Source: Candidatus Delongbacteria bacterium
GTDB lineage: Bacteria > Delongbacteria > UBA4055
Length of the DNA: 10,781 nt
Assembly: GCA_016938535.1 (NCBI GenBank)
Contig: JAFGUL010000108.1
Span: 1 to 10,781 of the forward strand
Direction of reading: 5' to 3'
The position numbers were made by a program, and so were the translations under genes. Positions 8,692 to 10,781 of this stretch are shown here, one piece after another (positions within the stretch are counted from its first letter, which is position 1; every line of letters starts with the position of its first letter). Below the pieces are notes generated by a model. That model saw only the letters and a list, made by a program, of their open reading frames with translations, was not told where the DNA came from and searched no databases.

Positions 8692-10107
8692 CTACTTTTT
8701 TTCATAAATTATAAACGGACCGAATCTTTTTAATTCTTCAAATTCATCACTTATGAATGAGCTTTCATCAGGGTAAACAAATCCCTGCTTTGCAAGCTCG
8801 CTCGTGTGACCGGTATGAACAGCGATCAGAGATCCGGCAGGAACACAACTCTCTTCTTCAAAGCTCAGCCTGACTGTGCGGGAAGGTTCTTTGTGCCCGT
8901 CGATCAGATCAATACTGTATTTTGTGAAGTGGTCTGTATATATGACTCGTTCTTCTTTATCTCTAAGGAAATTGTTGAAATCAGAAATTTCATCCATATT
9001 AAAATATCCGCGGAAGTGATCAGTGTAATACAATGCTGCTGTGATATAAATAAATACACAGAAAAACATCCAGCCTTTCTTCATCTCGCTCAGAAGTTTA
9101 GAGGCAAGCATCATCGAAGGAAGGAAAAGCGGAAACAGATACCATGTAAATCTTAAAGGCATCGGTTTATATTCAGTAAAAGTCATGGTAAAGAACAGAT
9201 AAAGTAAAACAAGGCCGGAAAACCAGTAAACAACGAGTCTGTTCTTTCTTTTTTTTCTGTGAAGTATCATCTGAATAACTGCGAGCAGTGGTATAAACAC
9301 CATTGTTCTTCTTAATAATACCGCCTTGATGTTTTCTATAATGTCCGGAAGATCCCCCTGATTCACAAAATCGTGTGCGCTGAAAGTACTCATTGAACTC
9401 ATCGCAGTAAGCCTGTAAAAAAAATCCCCGTTGATGAAGTAATAGATAACTCCCTCAAAGATCATTCCTGCTCCAAGCACCGCAAGCGAAGTAAAAATAT
9501 ATTTGTTGAAAACCTTTCTCGAATAAAGCTGATAAAGGATCAGACCGCTGAGTAATATTGAAGTATAGAATACATTTATTTTGAACAGTACCGACACAAA
9601 GAATAAAACTCCTGCTATGACCGAATACCATAATTTTTTATCCCTGTCGGCTATGAAGAGGAGCAGAATTCCGGAATGAATGAAAACTGTCGAAAAAAGA
9701 TCGGTGAATGCAATTGATGCAAATAGTATCTCGGTAGGATAAAATACAGTGAAAAGCAGTACGAGAACTGAATTTATTTCCGATTTAGTAATAATTTTGG
9801 TCAGTTTATAAGCCAGAACCATGTTGAATATCGAAAAGATCATCGGGAAAACAGTCGTTGCTGCTTCATTCGTACCGAAAAGCCAAAAAGCAAAAGCTGT
9901 CAGCCAGGTCTGGCCCATTCTTACAAAACAGATGGGATATCCAAGGTAATCAGCACCGAAATTCCCTTTGTAGAAAGTGTAGGCAAGATAATTATAATAA
10001 GCGTCATCCGAATAAACATGTCCGAAATAAAAATAAAAACGAAGGAAAACACCCAGCCCCAGCAGCAGAATAACAGTCATTCTCGTTCTCTTTTCGTTCC
10101 AGATCAT
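8692..10107 (-). CDS. Multi-pass membrane glycosyltransferase, PMT/ArnT-like (GT-C fold)
   Basis: This is a 471-residue integral membrane protein. A short basic N-terminus is followed by hydrophobic helices at about 11-28, 66-78, 84-102, 112-125, 135-153, 160-178, 182-195, 202-222, 268-283, 292-310, 320-336 and 345-361. A hydrophilic C-terminal part (about 365-471) is probably extracytoplasmic. The first external loop carries SDDAYYNYLAYTFYKG (33-48); the D34-D35 pair followed by an aromatic run is typical of the catalytic loop of lipid-phosphate-sugar-dependent transferases (dolichyl-phosphate-mannose mannosyltransferase and ArnT relatives). Such enzymes usually transfer a sugar from a polyprenyl-phosphate carrier to a lipid, glycan or protein; the substrate here is unknown. 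The ATG at 10107 is preceded by GAGGGAG with about 5 nt spacing. It starts 47 nt after a family 2-like glycosyltransferase, suggesting a surface-glycan pair. Family is likely; reaction is inferred. Confidence 0.8.
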   Translation of the reverse strand: MIWNEKRTRMTVILLLGLGVFLRFYFYFGHVYSDDAYYNYLAYTFYKGNFGADYLGYPICFVRMGQTWLTAFAFWLFGTNEAATTVFPMIFSIFNMVLAYKLTKIITKSEINSVLVLLFTVFYPTEILFASIAFTDLFSTVFIHSGILLLFIADRDKKLWYSVIAGVLFFVSVLFKINVFYTSILLSGLILYQLYSRKVFNKYIFTSLAVLGAGMIFEGVIYYFINGDFFYRLTAMSSMSTFSAHDFVNQGDLPDIIENIKAVLLRRTMVFIPLLAVIQMILHRKKRKNRLVVYWFSGLVLLYLFFTMTFTEYKPMPLRFTWYLFPLFLPSMMLASKLLSEMKKGWMFFCVFIYITAALYYTDHFRGYFNMDEISDFNNFLRDKEERVIYTDHFTKYSIDLIDGHKEPSRTVRLSFEEESCVPAGSLIAVHTGHTSELAKQGFVYPDESSFISDEFEELKRFGPFIIYEKK

Positions 10108-10154
10108 AATTTCTCCCTCATCCTAAAGGGTAAAATACGCAAAATATGTATGAT

Positions 10155-10781
10155 TTACAAGTAAGAATCATTTTCTTTCCTCAGCTCCATCTCGTGCTCA
10201 AAATAAGCGTTCCTGATCTTTTGCAGTTCTTCGATTGAAGATTTTTCGAACGAAAAATCTTCGCTGAGACCGAGATCCATTTCAGCATTGCTGAATCTGA
10301 TGAAATTCTTGAGGCTGTTCCCTTTCTGATAAAACCTGAGTATCTGAAGTATGCGCAAACCGTCGATCTTTTCGTTACAGGCGCGGATAAAGAGCTTTTC
10401 AGTCTTGAAGTTCTTACGCAGAGGTTCCCATATATTTTCTCTGAAGCAGTCTGAAATGAATTCATCAACGGGAGTCTCAACATCATGCTTGAAAAGCTCG
10501 GGGAACAGCCTGCAGGTCTCCCCGATCCGGCTGAAAGCTTCACTGTCGTAAAACGGATAGCTTTCCCAGTCGCCGGCGAGCCCTTTTGTCACAGCGGGAC
10601 CCGTCCCGAACGGAACTCTATCGGACTCGCGGGAAGAGGGATAAACGGTCTCGTCGTTCCATATCAGAACATCTCCTGCCTTTCTCATCCTGTTCACTAA
10701 GTAAAAATCTTCGCCCGCTTCCTTTGGCGTTATCCCGCTGATCTTTCTGTAGCCGGATATTCTGAAGCTTATCGCCGATCC
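10155..10781 (-). CDS. Glycosyltransferase family 2-like protein, C-terminal part (cut by window edge)
   Basis: The frame is open to the right edge, giving the last 208 residues. A GTG at 10697 could mimic a start, but the upstream codons continue a family-like sequence, so it is treated as internal. The visible start GSAISFR and then EAGEDFYLVNRM (21-32) match the acceptor-side region of GT-A family 2 transferases, where the ED pair (24-25) holds the catalytic base. Then comes TVYPSSRESDRVPFGTGPAV (45-64); I recall a similar P-S-x-R-x-S-x-R-V-P-F-G-T-G stretch in bacterial family 2 proteins. No membrane helix is seen. The last 90 residues are charged and probably helical. Donor and acceptor are unknown. 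It precedes the membrane glycosyltransferase by 47 nt in the same direction. A perfect 12-bp inverted repeat lies near its end. Confidence 0.72.
   Translation of the reverse strand, partial: GSAISFRISGYRKISGITPKEAGEDFYLVNRMRKAGDVLIWNDETVYPSSRESDRVPFGTGPAVTKGLAGDWESYPFYDSEAFSRIGETCRLFPELFKHDVETPVDEFISDCFRENIWEPLRKNFKTEKLFIRACNEKIDGLRILQILRFYQKGNSLKNFIRFSNAEMDLGLSEDFSFEKSSIEELQKIRNAYFEHEMELRKENDSYL
10237..10262. repeat. Perfect inverted repeat, 12-bp arms with 2-nt spacer, inside the glycosyltransferase gene
   Basis: GAAGATTTTTCG (10237-10248), AA, then its exact reverse complement CGAAAAATCTTC (10251-10262). In the mRNA this can form an 11-bp hairpin with a GUUC loop. It encodes EDFSFEKSS (174-182 of the visible fragment), about 80 nt before the stop codon. 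It lacks a following U-tract in the direction of transcription, so it is not a standard intrinsic terminator. Confidence 0.8.

Noticed and set aside
10112..10165. Possible promoter before the membrane glycosyltransferase (TTGTAA, 17 nt, TATTTT)
   Set aside because: Only 4 of 6 bases match in each hexamer, and the -35 overlaps the end of the upstream gene in AT-rich sequence. Co-transcription with the preceding transferase is simpler.
10155..10697. Stand-alone 180-residue gene starting at GTG 10697
   Set aside because: The frame stays open to the window edge and the upstream codons encode family-like sequence (GSAISFR, EAGEDFY), so this is the tail of a longer glycosyltransferase.

Overview
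This window looks like ordinary chromosome from a Gram-negative bacterium of moderate-to-low GC content (about 40% by eye). Every gene I can support lies on the minus strand, so transcription runs from high to low coordinates. The Kdo-pathway gene (arabinose-5-phosphate isomerase) implies an outer membrane with lipopolysaccharide or a Kdo-containing capsule. Most genes have clear Shine-Dalgarno sequences. The phylum cannot be fixed from this window. Protein character and gene mix would suit a lineage of the FCB or a neighbouring candidate-phylum group, but that is only a guess.

Layout in the direction of transcription. (1) 10781-10155 is the C-terminal part of a family 2-type glycosyltransferase whose start lies outside the window. 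(2) After 47 nt comes a 471-residue multi-pass membrane glycosyltransferase of the PMT/ArnT type (10107-8692). (3) A near-consensus sigma-70 promoter, TTGACT-17 nt-TATAAT (8671-8643), stands just after that gene's stop codon. (4) From it runs a tightly packed row of housekeeping genes: kdsD/kpsF (start chosen at 8589), mutS, pyrG, folC and rho. A YfhO-like large membrane protein follows, cut by the left window edge (758-1). Gaps in this row are only 4-24 nt, and no intrinsic terminator was seen.

The six genes from kdsD to the YfhO-like gene look like one operon. It mixes envelope sugar supply (arabinose-5-phosphate for Kdo), DNA mismatch repair, CTP synthesis (CTP activates Kdo and other envelope precursors), folate polyglutamylation, transcription termination, and probably envelope glycosylation. 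All key catalytic residues I looked for in MutS, PyrG, FolC, Rho and KdsD are present, so these genes appear functional.

I found no RNA genes, CRISPR arrays, insertion sequences, phage genes or attachment sites, and no stretch over about 100 nt without a gene. No clearly undescribed system is visible. The items most worth a second look are the strong promoter with the operon it drives, a perfect 12-bp inverted repeat inside the glycosyltransferase gene, and an over-representation of GATC.
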